Counted from the stretch's first letter, positions 7,567 through 16,978 are shown. The stretch is 39,781 nucleotides of DNA from Candidatus Loosdrechtia aerotolerans (GCA_021646405.1 SOER01000032.1:1-39781); one strand, 5' to 3'. Numbers and translations are program-made. Notes: generated by a model from the sequence alone, not told the origin.

Positions 7567-8670
7567 ATGATTGCAAATAATAACTGGAATGGTGCAAAAA
7601 ACGTTCTTTGTGTAAGGCTTGATAACGTTGGGGATGTATTGATGACAACACCTGCAATTCGTGCACTCAAGGATTCATACCCCGGTCGCAGGATTACACT
7701 CCTTGCCTCTTCGTCAAGTGCAAAGTTATTCAAGTTGGTTCCGGAAATTGATGACATTATCGTCTACGATGCACCCTGGATAAAATCAACCGCGTTACGC
7801 TCCAACAGCAAATCCGAGTATACTATGGTAAAATGTTTGAAGCAGGGTAAATTTGATGCTGCAGTCATTTTTACGGTATATAGTCAGAACCCTTTACCTG
7901 CCGCATTTCTATGCTATTTGGCAGATATTCCCCTGCGTCTTGCCTATTGTCATGAAAATCCTTATCAGCTTCTCACCGACTGGTTACCCGATAAAGAACC
8001 GGGTTTGTATATACGCCATGAAGTCCAGCGGCAGCTTGATTTAGTTGCTTCAATTGGCTGTTATACAACCGATGAGCGAATCTCACTTTTTGTACCGTGT
8101 AAAACACGGGAAAGGGTGTTGAATATCCTCGATAAAGCAAAAGTGGATAGGAAGCGACCATGGATTGTTATGCATGCCGGGGCGAGTGCTCCGTCACGCA
8201 GATATCCACCTGAAAGCTTTGCTTCTGTTGCCCGGTATCTTGCGAAAGATATGGGATATCAGATAATTTTGACAGGCGTTGAATCGGAACTGGCACTGAT
8301 CTATACTATCCAGGCCATGATCGGTGTTCCTTCGTATTCCCTTGCAGGAAGGCTCAATTTTGGTGAACTTGCTGCGTTATTATCATTTGCGCCTCTTTTA
8401 ATCTCCAATAATACAGCTCCCGTACATGTAGCTTCTGCATTCGGTACACGTGTTGTTGATATTTACGCATTAACAAACCCTCAACATATACCATGGAAAG
8501 TTCCCAGCCGCGTATTATTCCATGATGTCCCCTGCAAATATTGTTATAAAAGTATCTGCCCGGAAGGGCACCATAATTGCTTAAGGTTAGTATCTCCGGC
8601 CGCCGTAATAAATGCTGCCTATGAACTGCTGAATGAAGGGGTTAACCGAACATGGGAGGGATTGTTATGA
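7567..8670 (+). CDS. Glycosyltransferase family 9 (heptosyltransferase-like)
   Basis: This 367-residue protein resembles LPS heptosyltransferases. The N-terminal acceptor domain has VLCVRLDNVGDVLMTTPAIRAL, the family signature. The nucleotide-sugar domain has WIVMHAGASAPSRRYPPESFA and later LISNNTAPVHVASAFGTRVVDIYA, where the usual 'SNDTGPMHLAAALGTP' has Asn for Asp. Such enzymes add heptose, or a related sugar, to lipid A core or another acceptor at the inner face of the cytoplasmic membrane. The ATG lacks a clear ribosome site. The preceding GmhB-like phosphatase fits supply of its ADP-heptose donor. The donor assignment is inferred from context. Confidence 0.9.
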   Translation: MIANNNWNGAKNVLCVRLDNVGDVLMTTPAIRALKDSYPGRRITLLASSSSAKLFKLVPEIDDIIVYDAPWIKSTALRSNSKSEYTMVKCLKQGKFDAAVIFTVYSQNPLPAAFLCYLADIPLRLAYCHENPYQLLTDWLPDKEPGLYIRHEVQRQLDLVASIGCYTTDERISLFVPCKTRERVLNILDKAKVDRKRPWIVMHAGASAPSRRYPPESFASVARYLAKDMGYQIILTGVESELALIYTIQAMIGVPSYSLAGRLNFGELAALLSFAPLLISNNTAPVHVASAFGTRVVDIYALTNPQHIPWKVPSRVLFHDVPCKYCYKSICPEGHHNCLRLVSPAAVINAAYELLNEGVNRTWEGLL

Positions 8671-8708
8671 GGGAATAACGCTGAACCGGGAAATGGAGGA
8701 GGTTTTTT

Positions 8709-10448
8709 ATGTATACGTTGGGAATTAATGCTGCATACCACGATTCTGCCGCCTGTCTCGTGAAAAACGGAAAAGTTATTGCCGCTGCTGAGGAAGAGCG
8801 TTTTACCAGAATTAAACACGGGAAACGTCCAATCCCTTTTTCAACATATGAACTCCCATTCCATGCAATTCATTATTGTCTTAAAGAGGCCAGGTTGATC
8901 TTATCAGAGGTGGATCATATTGCCTATTCATACAATCCATTTTTATTACTCGGTGGAATAACGGGAGATACAACGCTGTTGTTACCACTTGAACCGAGTG
9001 CACATCCTGTATCTGCACCATGGGAATCTCCATGGGATCCGCTTTTTATCTCATCAATTGTAAATGCTCCTCGTCAATTAGCAGATGGAGCGCCGTATCA
9101 TTTAAAAGAGCGTTTTCGTGGGGCCGGAATGAATGGGCCTTATACATGGCACTTTGTAGACCATCACGTAGCACATGCTGCTAGCGCTTTTTTTGCATCG
9201 CCTTTCTCTCATGCTGCAGTATTAACACTCGATGGAAGGGGAGAAAAGACGACAACGAGTTATAGTATTGGTATCAATTCCGGAATTGAACGCATAGGTG
9301 AGGTTACTATGCCTCATTCACTTGGGCTTTTGTACGAAGATGTTACCACATACCTTGGCTTCCTGCACTCTTCAGATGAATATAAGGTAATGGCTCTTGC
9401 ATCTTACGGCAATCCAATCTATGTAAATGAGTTTCGCAAGATCATACAGGTAAAAGATAATGGTATATATACGATCCAGACACCAAACTTAGAAAAACTT
9501 TTTGGACCGGCCCGGGAAAGGGGTGGACCGCTTGAACAACACCATTATGATATTGCATGTTCCCTCCAGGTAGTTCTTGAGGAAACCGTATTAGAGATTA
9601 TTCGCTGGCTGCAGAAGACAACGGGTGAAGAGAATTTATGCATGGCTGGGGGTGTGGCGTTGAATTGTGTCATGAATGCATACCTTCGTAATAAAGGTCC
9701 CTTTAAGAATATCTGGGCTCAGCCTGCAGCCGGGGATGCCGGTACGGCCCTTGGCGCAGCGTTATGGGTAGATGCACGGGAGAGAAAGGGCATTAACGGG
9801 AAAAAAGAGTACGTGATGGAGCACAGTTTTCTTGGTCCTGCGTATAGTGATTATGAAATCAGGGAGTTTTTATCCAGGTCTAAACTTCCGTACCGGCGTT
9901 TGATGGATCATGCAGAAGAAGTAACCGATTTATTGGTTCAGGATAAAGTGATCGGATGGTTCCAGGGGAGGATGGAATTTGGTCCACGGGCCCTTGGTGC
10001 CCGTTCGATCATAGCCTCACCCCTCAAAGCATGTATGCAGGACCGGTTAAACGAGATAAAAGACAGAGAAGACTTTAGGCCTGTTGCACCTGTTGTGCTG
10101 GAAGAAGAGGTATCATGCTGGTTTGTAAATGGCCGGGTTTCTCCTTTTATGCTGTTTGTCTATGATGTACAACCTGACAAGATGAACCTTGTACCGGCAG
10201 TGTGCCATATCGACGGGTCAGCACGTATTCAGACGGTCAGGCGGGAACATAATCCAAGATACTATGATCTGATTCATGCATTTAAGTTACGTACAGGTGT
10301 CCCGGTTCTTATTAATACATCTTTTAATACCCGGGGCAGACCAATAGTATGTACCCCCATCGACGCTGTGGAATGCTTCTTTACCTCACCGATAGATGCC
10401 CTTGTTATTGGTTCATATGTAATAGAAAAACGAAAGGAGCGGATATGA
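8709..10448 (+). CDS. Carbamoyltransferase, NodU/CmcH family
   Basis: This 579-residue protein has the normal length for O-carbamoyltransferases, which make carbamoyl-adenylate from carbamoyl phosphate and ATP and transfer it to a hydroxyl. The N-terminal Kae1-like domain shows LGINAAYHDSAACL, AAAEEERFTRIKH, the metal-binding HHVAHAASAFFASPF and LTLDGRGE. The C-terminal domain shows IGWFQGRMEFGPRALGARSI, DREDFRPVAP and the final INTSFNTRGRPIV. The ribosome site GGAGG is strong. The gene overlaps the next one (GT2) by ATGA, so the two are translationally coupled. Relatives modify sugars of Nod factors, antibiotics and polysaccharides; the acceptor here is probably a sugar made by the neighbours. 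Confidence 0.95.
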   Translation: MYTLGINAAYHDSAACLVKNGKVIAAAEEERFTRIKHGKRPIPFSTYELPFHAIHYCLKEARLILSEVDHIAYSYNPFLLLGGITGDTTLLLPLEPSAHPVSAPWESPWDPLFISSIVNAPRQLADGAPYHLKERFRGAGMNGPYTWHFVDHHVAHAASAFFASPFSHAAVLTLDGRGEKTTTSYSIGINSGIERIGEVTMPHSLGLLYEDVTTYLGFLHSSDEYKVMALASYGNPIYVNEFRKIIQVKDNGIYTIQTPNLEKLFGPARERGGPLEQHHYDIACSLQVVLEETVLEIIRWLQKTTGEENLCMAGGVALNCVMNAYLRNKGPFKNIWAQPAAGDAGTALGAALWVDARERKGINGKKEYVMEHSFLGPAYSDYEIREFLSRSKLPYRRLMDHAEEVTDLLVQDKVIGWFQGRMEFGPRALGARSIIASPLKACMQDRLNEIKDREDFRPVAPVVLEEEVSCWFVNGRVSPFMLFVYDVQPDKMNLVPAVCHIDGSARIQTVRREHNPRYYDLIHAFKLRTGVPVLINTSFNTRGRPIVCTPIDAVECFFTSPIDALVIGSYVIEKRKERI

Positions 10449-11416
10449 CCGTCTCCGTTTCTGTTGTAGTACCAACATTCAACCGCAATGAATTGTTGAA
10501 GTGCTGCCTGACACATCTCTTTGCCCAGGAATATGAACCCTCTTCGTTTGAGATTATCGTTGTTGACGATGCACAGAGCAGGGAAACCCGGCATCTTGTT
10601 GAGAGTGAGGGTGCAAAAAGGCGTTTTCCTGTTCTCCGGTATATTCCTGCAACAACATCTCACGGTCCTGCCGCTGCAAGAAACTATGGTTGGCGTGCTG
10701 CATCAGGCAAAATCATTGCCTTTACCGATGATGATTGTCTTCCCTCTCCCGGATGGTTAAAGGCAGGAGTAGCCGCCTTTACCGATGGAGTAGCAGGGGT
10801 ATCGGGCAAGCTTTTCATTCCGATTCCTCCCGTCCCGACAGACTATGAATATAATGCTTCCCTGCTTCAATATGCTGATTTTGTTACCGCAAATTGCTTT
10901 TACCTTCGTGATGCATTAACCTCTGTTCATGGATTCGATGAGAGATTTACTGCTGCGTGGAGAGAGGATTCGGATTTATTTTTTCGGTTATTAAAAGAGA
11001 AGAGAAAGATGGTGTGTGCCCCCGAGGCTGTAGTTATTCATCCTGTAAGAAGTGCACCATGGGGTATTGGTCTTAAAGAGCACAGAAAAATTATGTTTAA
11101 CGCACTCTTGTATAAAAAACATCCTCTCCTGTATCGCCGGTATATACAGCGATGCCCGCCGTGGCATTATTACTGTATTGTTTGTACTTCAATCCTTTTA
11201 CCGTTCAGTGTTTTCTACGATTTAAGATATATGAGGATTGGTTTGATCTGTATTTGGGTATATATGACCGGAAGCTTTCTCTTAAAACGGATTTGGCGAA
11301 CATCCCGCTCTTTAACACATATTGCGGAAATGGTAATTACGTCTATTGCGATACCGTATTTTGCTGTTTTTTGGCGTGTGTACGGGGCAATAAAGTTCCG
11401 TGTGTTTTTTTTATAA
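10445..11416 (+). CDS. Family 2 glycosyltransferase with C-terminal membrane segments
   Basis: This 323-residue GT-A fold enzyme begins VSVVVPTFNRNELLKCCLTHL, continues with IIVVDDAQS and has the metal-binding FTDDDCLP. A later WREDSDLFFRL block is the usual acceptor/catalytic region. Hydrophobic stretches near the C-terminus (from about residue 240) suggest one or two membrane segments, so it likely works at the inner membrane on a lipid-linked or surface glycan. The ATG at 10445 overlaps the carbamoyltransferase stop and has AAAGGAG just upstream. A longer frame from 10349 lies inside the previous gene and was not used. Sugar donor and acceptor are unknown. Confidence 0.93.
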   Translation: MTVSVSVVVPTFNRNELLKCCLTHLFAQEYEPSSFEIIVVDDAQSRETRHLVESEGAKRRFPVLRYIPATTSHGPAAARNYGWRAASGKIIAFTDDDCLPSPGWLKAGVAAFTDGVAGVSGKLFIPIPPVPTDYEYNASLLQYADFVTANCFYLRDALTSVHGFDERFTAAWREDSDLFFRLLKEKRKMVCAPEAVVIHPVRSAPWGIGLKEHRKIMFNALLYKKHPLLYRRYIQRCPPWHYYCIVCTSILLPFSVFYDLRYMRIGLICIWVYMTGSFLLKRIWRTSRSLTHIAEMVITSIAIPYFAVFWRVYGAIKFRVFFL

Positions 11417-11450
11417 TGGTATCAGAGAAAGGTTGAAAGAGAGGTTTGTT

Positions 11451-11894
11451 ATGAAAGAAATTGCAAAAAATCTTAGCTTATTGATACAGCTTGATGTTGA
11501 TGCAGTTTATAGTTATGACCAGGTTATAAAGGAAGTAGATGATCCCGTAATTCGGGATCAACTGAATATGTATCGGAGGGATCACATGCGGCATATTGAT
11601 GAGTTATCTCGTATAATGGCCTCCCTCGGGGAAACCCCCATAAAACGGATGCCGGATTTTAAAGGATTTTTAACCCCGGGCTTTATGACCCTTCTCAATC
11701 TTACGGGGACGGAAGGTGCGTTAAGAGGGCTGGAATCAAATGAGAAAGTAGCGAGTAAGATTTATCATGATGCACGCTCCTGGTACATGCCGCCCGAAAT
11801 AAAGGATCTCATAGAGAAGCATAGTAATGATGAGTATGAGCATGTGAGGTATATCCAGGAAAGGCTTGGAGTTATTTCTACGCCTATAAGGTAA
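11451..11894 (+). CDS. Ferritin-like domain protein (DUF2383/rubrerythrin-like)
   Basis: This is a 147-residue, all-helical protein. The first helix reads LSLLIQLDVDAVYSYDQVIKEV and the second has YRRDHMRHIDELSRIMASLGE. A middle GFMTLLNLTGTEGALRGLESNEKVASKIYHDA helix follows, and the last carries HSNDEYEHVRYIQERL. The D/E-x-x-H pairs (RDHMRHIDEL and DEYEHV) are placed as in four-helix ferritin-like proteins that bind two metals, often in oxidative-stress roles. The usual Glu of the first helix is replaced by Asp, so iron binding is likely but not certain. GAGAGG precedes the ATG. It lies 34 bp after the GT2 gene on the same strand, and nothing ties it functionally to its neighbours. Confidence 0.75.
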   Translation: MKEIAKNLSLLIQLDVDAVYSYDQVIKEVDDPVIRDQLNMYRRDHMRHIDELSRIMASLGETPIKRMPDFKGFLTPGFMTLLNLTGTEGALRGLESNEKVASKIYHDARSWYMPPEIKDLIEKHSNDEYEHVRYIQERLGVISTPIR

Positions 11895-11934
11895 ATATTT
11901 ATTTTACTGTAACGCTTTATTTTTTAAAAAATAA

Positions 11935-11959
11935 CCCCGTAGTGGTGAAAATATCAATG
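11935..11959. repeat. Dispersed short repeat (CCCCGTAGTGG type)
   Basis: CCCCGTAGTGGTGAAAATAT resembles the copy at 27067-27093 (TCCCATAAGGGTGAAATATT). Both have a small imperfect palindrome followed by GTGAAA and AT-rich sequence, so this is a dispersed intergenic repeat family. Confidence 0.5.
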
Positions 11960-12023
11960 AGGTTTAAAGGTTCAGGGTTCAGGGTTAAAAGCATTACTGA
12001 CTTGCTTAACACCATGAGAAGAC

Positions 12024-12142
12024 GAGATTCCTCGCTGCCGCTCAGAATGACAAATGCCCTGCTGACATCTCATCCAGAGTGGAATGAAGGGTTTCGGGAT
12101 GGCACCCTGTATTCTGTCACCCTGAGTGGAGCGAAGGGTCTC
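12024..12142. repeat. Long imperfect palindrome (REP/BIME-like)
   Basis: The left arm (12024-12052, starting GAGATTCCTCGCTGCCGCTC) and the reverse complement of the right arm (12115-12142, starting GAGACCCTTCGCTCCACTC) agree at most positions. The transcript could form a hairpin of about 28 pairs with a 62-nt loop. Arms of this type (CTCAGAATGACA/TGTCACCCTGAG) are common dispersed intergenic repeats in bacteria. The open frame over it (11942-12181) is a by-product, not a gene. Confidence 0.65.
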
Positions 12143-12177
12143 ATCCTTATAAATTTTTTATTGAGAAGGAGTGCACG

Positions 12178-13776
12178 ATGACGATGATGCAAAGGAATGC
12201 ATGGAAACTTGCTGTATTAGGTGGCTTATTGATAACAGGATGCGGTATAAGTCCCCGGATTGCGGCAGTACCGGAGCCAGAAACTATTCAGGAAGTGCCA
12301 AAAACTATGCCTGTGATTCCGGAACCTGACCCTGCTGCTGTAACCACACCGGATGGATTTCATGCAGAGGTTGTTATGAAGGGACTTATCTATCCAACAA
12401 GTGTAGAGTTTGATGATGCCCAGAGTATGTATATAGCAGAATCGGGATATGCCTACGGAGACCTGAATGCTCCTGCACGGGTATTTCGCGTATTGCCAGA
12501 TGGTAATATTGAAGTGGCTGTCCACTCATTAATGGGGCCGGTTAACGACCTGCTCTGGTATGAAGACCGTCTGTACATATCCCACAGGGGGAAGATTTCA
12601 GCCCTTGATCGTGATGGTGAACTTAGGGATTTGGTAACAGGGCTGCCAAGTTTTGGCGATCATCATAACAATCAGATGACGGTAGGACCTGATGGTAAGA
12701 TTTATTTTGGACAGGGTACTGCGACAAATTCCGGAGTTGTCGGAGTGGATAATTTTTTATTATTATGGTTACCATTATATCCCGATATACACGACAGGCC
12801 GGCACATGATATTGCCCTGACGGGGAAAAGGTTTTTAACCATGAATCCGTTTGTTATGGCAGGCGGGGATATTCTCTCGGGGGAGAAATCTGCTATGGCA
12901 AAAACAGGTGCATTTAGTCCGTTTGGAAAGATATCGGGCGGGGTTGTGCAAGGGGTAACAAAGGCGAATGGGACAATTCTGCGAATGAATCCTGATGGTT
13001 CTGATTTAGAAGTATATGCGTGGGGTTTACGTAATCCCTTTGGTGTAATGTGGGGTCTTGATAAGAGACTCTATGCATCAGAAAACGGATTTGATGAAAG
13101 AGGTAGCAGGCCGGTTGCTAATGACACCGATGATCTCTATGTGATTAAGCAAGGGGCCTGGTATGGCTGGCCGGATTTTGCAGGAGGGGTACCCGTAACC
13201 GACAAAAGGTTCAAACCTGAAGGCCGGCCGCAACCTGAATTTTTAATGAAAGAACACCCGCCGGTGGAGAAACCGTTCATGACTTTTCAACCACACTCGG
13301 CAGTAACAAAGATTGGGTTTGACTCGAATGGTCATTTTGGTGGGGCAGGCTATCTCTTCATGGCACTGTATGGATCTGAAGCGCCAATAACAGGTAAGCA
13401 GCCTCATCATGCTGATTATATGGCTCACAGGATTGTACGGATTCATTTACAGGACAAGCAAATAGAAACATTCTTTGCCAATGCTATAGCCGGTAAAACT
13501 ATCTTACACGCCGGTGGTGGTACACTTGAAGTGGTGGGAAATCCTGCCGGATTACAAAGACCGGTAGATGTTGTATTCTCACCGGATGGGAAGGCAATGT
13601 ATGTTACAGATTTTGGGGTGATGGATATATTGAGTACGAAAGTACCTTTACCAAAAACATTTCCGGGAACCGGGGTTATTTGGCGAATTGTGCCGGAGGG
13701 TGTAATGATAGATACTCCGCCTGCTAATCTGTCAATCATACCAGCGAAGGTTAGCAGAGATTATAATACAGAATAA
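12178..13776 (+). CDS. PQQ-dependent sugar dehydrogenase-like beta-propeller lipoprotein
   Basis: This 532-residue exported protein has a signal peptide ending LLITGC, a good lipobox with the lipidated Cys at about residue 22, then a proline-rich linker. The body is a six-bladed propeller of the soluble glucose/sorbosone dehydrogenase type: GFHAEVVMKGLIYPTSVEFDD, NQMTVGPDGKIYFGQGT, LRMNPDGSDLEVYAWGLRNPFGVMW, AWYGWPDFAGG and LQRPVDVVFSPDGKAMYVTDFG near the end. Relatives oxidise sugars or alcohols with PQQ in the periplasm, but many homologues lack proven activity. AAGGAG precedes the ATG by 7 nt. It sits between the ferritin-like gene and the ebo cluster on the same strand. Confidence 0.85.
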   Translation: MTMMQRNAWKLAVLGGLLITGCGISPRIAAVPEPETIQEVPKTMPVIPEPDPAAVTTPDGFHAEVVMKGLIYPTSVEFDDAQSMYIAESGYAYGDLNAPARVFRVLPDGNIEVAVHSLMGPVNDLLWYEDRLYISHRGKISALDRDGELRDLVTGLPSFGDHHNNQMTVGPDGKIYFGQGTATNSGVVGVDNFLLLWLPLYPDIHDRPAHDIALTGKRFLTMNPFVMAGGDILSGEKSAMAKTGAFSPFGKISGGVVQGVTKANGTILRMNPDGSDLEVYAWGLRNPFGVMWGLDKRLYASENGFDERGSRPVANDTDDLYVIKQGAWYGWPDFAGGVPVTDKRFKPEGRPQPEFLMKEHPPVEKPFMTFQPHSAVTKIGFDSNGHFGGAGYLFMALYGSEAPITGKQPHHADYMAHRIVRIHLQDKQIETFFANAIAGKTILHAGGGTLEVVGNPAGLQRPVDVVFSPDGKAMYVTDFGVMDILSTKVPLPKTFPGTGVIWRIVPEGVMIDTPPANLSIIPAKVSRDYNTE

Positions 13777-13849
13777 GAAAAACTATGAAATCCGTGTGAG
13801 AAAACCTGTGTAACCTGTAAATCTGTTTTACCCCCTTTACTGACCAGAG

Positions 13850-14698
13850 ATGAGTATGTACATTATCGAACCTCACATCCATATGTATTCCCGGACAACG
13901 GATGATTATCAGGCCATGTACCGATCCGGTATACGTGTAGTTGTTGAGCCGTCATTCTGGCTCGGCTGCGATCGCCGGTATGCAGGTAGTTTCTATGATT
14001 ATTTTCGTCTGATTTTAGAATTTGAGACGATACGTGCCAAACGCTTTGGAATAGATCATTACTGCTGTATATCTTTAAATCCTAAGGAGACAGAAAACAG
14101 GGCACTTGTGGATGAAGTACTCTCAGGTATTGGAGAATATCTGGATCACCCGCGCTGTATCGGGATAGGTGAGATAGGGCTTAACAATATTACGGAAAAT
14201 GAAATCTATGCATTCCGGCGGCAGCTTCTTTTTGCAGAAGAGAGGAAGATGCCTGTGATAGTTCATCTGCCTCATTTCAACAAGGTAAAAGGTGCACAAA
14301 TTATTGTAGCGATTGTGAAGGCTGAGGGTGTGAACCAAAGACGCATAGAGATTGATCATAATACAGAGGAGACTATGGCAATTGTACGGGGTACAGGGTG
14401 TTTTACCGGGCTTACCGTATATCCATATTCCAAACTTGATCCTCAACGTGTGTCAAATATCATAAAGGAATTTGGGGCAGAACGCATCCTTATTAATGGA
14501 AGTGCAGATTGGGGAGTTTCTGACCCTCTGTCTTTACCCAGGACAATTGGGTTTTTGCGAAACGACGGTCACCGGGAAGAGACGCTTAAAGATCTTTTTC
14601 ATGATAATGCTTATACCTTCTATAGCCAATCACCAAGGTGGGACCCGGAGTATCATATTGAGCCCGTTCCTGTTTCATGCTATCAACGTCAGCCTTAA
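13850..14698 (+). CDS. eboB: EboB-like TatD-family metal-dependent hydrolase
   Basis: This 282-residue TIM-barrel hydrolase has the metal-binding series of the TatD family: EPHIHM near the start (HxH), GEIGLN (Glu), VHLPHF (His), EIDHNTEET (His) and NGSADWG (Asp). It begins a tight same-strand run with a UbiA-like protein, a phosphodiesterase-like protein, a dehydroquinate-synthase-like protein and a TIM-barrel protein. Together these are the genes of the ebo cluster, in which this one is EboB. In cyanobacteria ebo genes are needed to bring a scytonemin precursor to the periplasm; in other bacteria the product is unknown. The start is ATG 13850 or 13856, with no strong ribosome site. The family assignment is firm; the ebo assignment rests on the combination. 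Confidence 0.85.
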   Translation: MSMYIIEPHIHMYSRTTDDYQAMYRSGIRVVVEPSFWLGCDRRYAGSFYDYFRLILEFETIRAKRFGIDHYCCISLNPKETENRALVDEVLSGIGEYLDHPRCIGIGEIGLNNITENEIYAFRRQLLFAEERKMPVIVHLPHFNKVKGAQIIVAIVKAEGVNQRRIEIDHNTEETMAIVRGTGCFTGLTVYPYSKLDPQRVSNIIKEFGAERILINGSADWGVSDPLSLPRTIGFLRNDGHREETLKDLFHDNAYTFYSQSPRWDPEYHIEPVPVSCYQRQP

Positions 14699-14723
14699 TG
14701 TTTTTATGATACATGGGGAGAAT

Positions 14724-15686
14724 ATGAATGACAGGAAACTATTGAGCCGTTCGGAGGTACTCCGCGGCTGGTTCGAACTTATTCGTCCTCCGAATCTTTT
14801 TACCGTGCCGGGGGATATTCTTGCCGGGGCCTCCCTTGCCTTCATTCCTGAATACAGAATCCTTAAACTCTTTTCGGTAATTGGTATCTCGATACTTCTG
14901 TATATTTCAGGTTTGATTCTTAATGATTATTGTGATCGTGAAACAGACAGGACAGAAAGGCCATCTCGCCCGTTACCCTCCGGAAGGGTAAGACCGGGGA
15001 CGTCACTTTTTGTATCGGTACTCTTAATCAGCACGGCATTCAGTATTGGTTTCGTAATAGATGGGAAGAAACCCTTGCCATTGAGACTGCTATTTTTCCC
15101 TCAGGAAGGAGTATCGGTTTTTCAGGTTGTTTTGATTCTTGTAGTACTTATCCTCCTTTATAACGGGCCGGCAAGAAGAATTCCGTGGTTAGGCTTCGTG
15201 CTCATGGGGTCGTGTCGCGGACTGAACATCCTTTTTGGTGCCGCAGTTTGCGATACAAATTTTTCCAGAGAAGTGCTGTATGGTGCAGGAATAGAAGCAC
15301 TTTATATTGTATTGGTAAGTTCAATTGCATATAGTGAGGTCAAAAATCTTCCGGCAAAGATATACTTCTGGTTGCCCTATATTCCCCTTTTTATGCTTGC
15401 CGTGATGGTGTGCTTCATAAAAATTTCACCTTTAGGGATAGGGTCTCTCATAGTAACGATAGGATGGATTTCTTCTATACTTCGGCATGATAAATGCAAC
15501 ACCAGACAGCTATCCGTAGTGATTGGGAATCTGATTCGTGGTGTAATACTGATCCAGATTACTATAGTAACGATTCAGGTAAGTCTTGGTAATCAGGGTA
15601 AACAGTATTTCTATCTGGTTATCGTTTTTTTACTGATATTCTTTTTTGCTTCCCGGCTGGCAGGAAAAAAATTTTATGGAAGTTAA
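14724..15686 (+). CDS. eboC: EboC-like UbiA-type prenyltransferase
   Basis: This 320-residue polytopic membrane protein carries the UbiA polyprenyl-binding motif NDYCDRETDRTERPSRPL near residues 69-86 (NDxxDxxxD, then RP-x-RPLPSGR). WFELIRPPNLFTVPGDILAG at the N-terminus is the usual first helix of the group. Several further hydrophobic helices follow. Such enzymes join a prenyl chain to an aromatic or sugar-like acceptor in the membrane. GGGGAG stands 5 nt before the ATG at 14724, which is why the much longer frame from 14472, overlapping EboB, was not used. The next gene starts 2 bp after its stop. Confidence 0.88.
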   Translation: MNDRKLLSRSEVLRGWFELIRPPNLFTVPGDILAGASLAFIPEYRILKLFSVIGISILLYISGLILNDYCDRETDRTERPSRPLPSGRVRPGTSLFVSVLLISTAFSIGFVIDGKKPLPLRLLFFPQEGVSVFQVVLILVVLILLYNGPARRIPWLGFVLMGSCRGLNILFGAAVCDTNFSREVLYGAGIEALYIVLVSSIAYSEVKNLPAKIYFWLPYIPLFMLAVMVCFIKISPLGIGSLIVTIGWISSILRHDKCNTRQLSVVIGNLIRGVILIQITIVTIQVSLGNQGKQYFYLVIVFLLIFFFASRLAGKKFYGS

Positions 15687-15688
15687 AT

Positions 15689-16978
15689 ATGGAACAGAGA
15701 ATCCTGCTGCTTCAAATTGCAGCGCTTGGATATAATTTTTTAATAAAGAACCTGAACGGAAGGAGATTATTCAATCTCGATGTTAAACCAATCCATGGTG
15801 TGTTTCCTGCATTAACATGTGTTGTTCAGGCTACCATGCGTACTGCTTCTCATCCCATGAAGCATGGGATAGTAGGGAACGGATTCTTTTTTAAGGAACA
15901 ATGGAAACCGCTGTTCTGGGAGCAGAGTATTCGTTTACTCCAACAGCCACTCATCTGGGATGATTTTCGGCTGCGTGGCGGGACCGTGGCCCAGATGTTT
16001 ATTCAGCAGTCGCTCGGACCTGGCAGTGATATTCTGCTTTCCCCGGCTCCGATTCATAAACACCATGGTATTATCATGGATTGTATCTCAGAGCCTCCGG
16101 GTTTGCAGGTACGGCTGAGAAAAGAAATTGGAGGTGTTTTCCCTCTGCATCGTTATTGGGGTCCGATGGCATCAGTAAAATCAAGCCAATGGATTGCACA
16201 AGCAGGTATCTCTGTTATGAGAAACGAGAGGCCGGATTTGCTCTATACCTATTTACCTCATCTCGATTATGCACTTCAGCGAACGGGTCTGTATTCAGAT
16301 ACAAGTAAGAGGGCATTTATTGAAGTGTATTCTCTCATTCATGAGATCATGGATGCAGCGAAAAAAGAGAGGTACCGGGTTATTTTATTTGGGGACTATG
16401 CCATCACACCTGCATGGAATGTTGTGTTTCCCAACAGTATATTAAAAAAGGCCGGTTTATTGAAAACACGATATATAAAAGGAATGCTTTACCCAAATTT
16501 TTACACAAGTTCGGCATTTTGTATCGTTGATCATCAGATAGCACATGTATATGTGGTAGACCAAAAACTCGTAGAGGAAGCAAAGTCGCTTTTTAGCACC
16601 GTGCCACATATTGAGAAAATATTGTACGGTGATAAAAGGGAAGAGGCTGGTATTGGTCATCCGCGGAGCGGGGAATTGATATTAGTAGCCGAAAAGGGGG
16701 CATGGTTTGATTACCGGTGGTGGGAAGATGTAAAGGAGGCCCCTGAGTATGCTTTTCGTGTAGATATCCATAACAAACCGGGATACGACCCCTGCGAGTT
16801 GTTCTGGGGATGGCCTCCTTTTGTTTCTCAAAATCCACAAAAGATTAAGGGAACTCATGGCCGTGTTGATAAACATGAGCCAATCTTTTATGCAACGGAT
16901 ATAGAATTACCTGGTAATCCTGGCACATTAACAGAACTTTCAGCAAGCATTAAAAATCTCCTCGATAGCGAATTATAA
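15689..16978 (+). CDS. eboF: EboF-like alkaline phosphatase/nucleotide pyrophosphatase family protein
   Basis: This 429-residue protein is related to type I phosphodiesterases and alkaline phosphatases. GVFPALTCVVQATMRTA (residues 33-49) holds the nucleophile Thr position, and HGIVGNGFFFKEQW follows. PLHRYWGPMASVKSSQWIAQ, TYLPHLDYALQRTG, DHQIAHVYV, GHPRSGELILVAE, DYRWWED and HNKPGYDPCELFWGWP are all in the order I recall for the ebo-cluster phosphatase-like protein. The N-terminal strand ILLLQIAALG lacks the usual metal-binding Asp. The reaction is not known. It is coupled to EboC (2-bp gap) and EboD (10-bp gap). In other genomes this gene usually lies last in the cluster, so its place here is a rearrangement. 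Confidence 0.85.
   Translation: MEQRILLLQIAALGYNFLIKNLNGRRLFNLDVKPIHGVFPALTCVVQATMRTASHPMKHGIVGNGFFFKEQWKPLFWEQSIRLLQQPLIWDDFRLRGGTVAQMFIQQSLGPGSDILLSPAPIHKHHGIIMDCISEPPGLQVRLRKEIGGVFPLHRYWGPMASVKSSQWIAQAGISVMRNERPDLLYTYLPHLDYALQRTGLYSDTSKRAFIEVYSLIHEIMDAAKKERYRVILFGDYAITPAWNVVFPNSILKKAGLLKTRYIKGMLYPNFYTSSAFCIVDHQIAHVYVVDQKLVEEAKSLFSTVPHIEKILYGDKREEAGIGHPRSGELILVAEKGAWFDYRWWEDVKEAPEYAFRVDIHNKPGYDPCELFWGWPPFVSQNPQKIKGTHGRVDKHEPIFYATDIELPGNPGTLTELSASIKNLLDSEL

Noticed and set aside
10349-10444. Extended N-terminus of the GT2 gene
   Set aside because: It overlaps the carbamoyltransferase. The ATGA overlap with a ribosome site at 10445 fits the family start.
11942-12181. 79-codon frame before the PQQ-like gene
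   Set aside because: It is made of a dispersed palindromic repeat and has no ribosome site.
14472-14723. Extended N-terminus of the UbiA-like protein
   Set aside because: It lies inside eboB in another frame. The ribosome site and family start fit ATG 14724.
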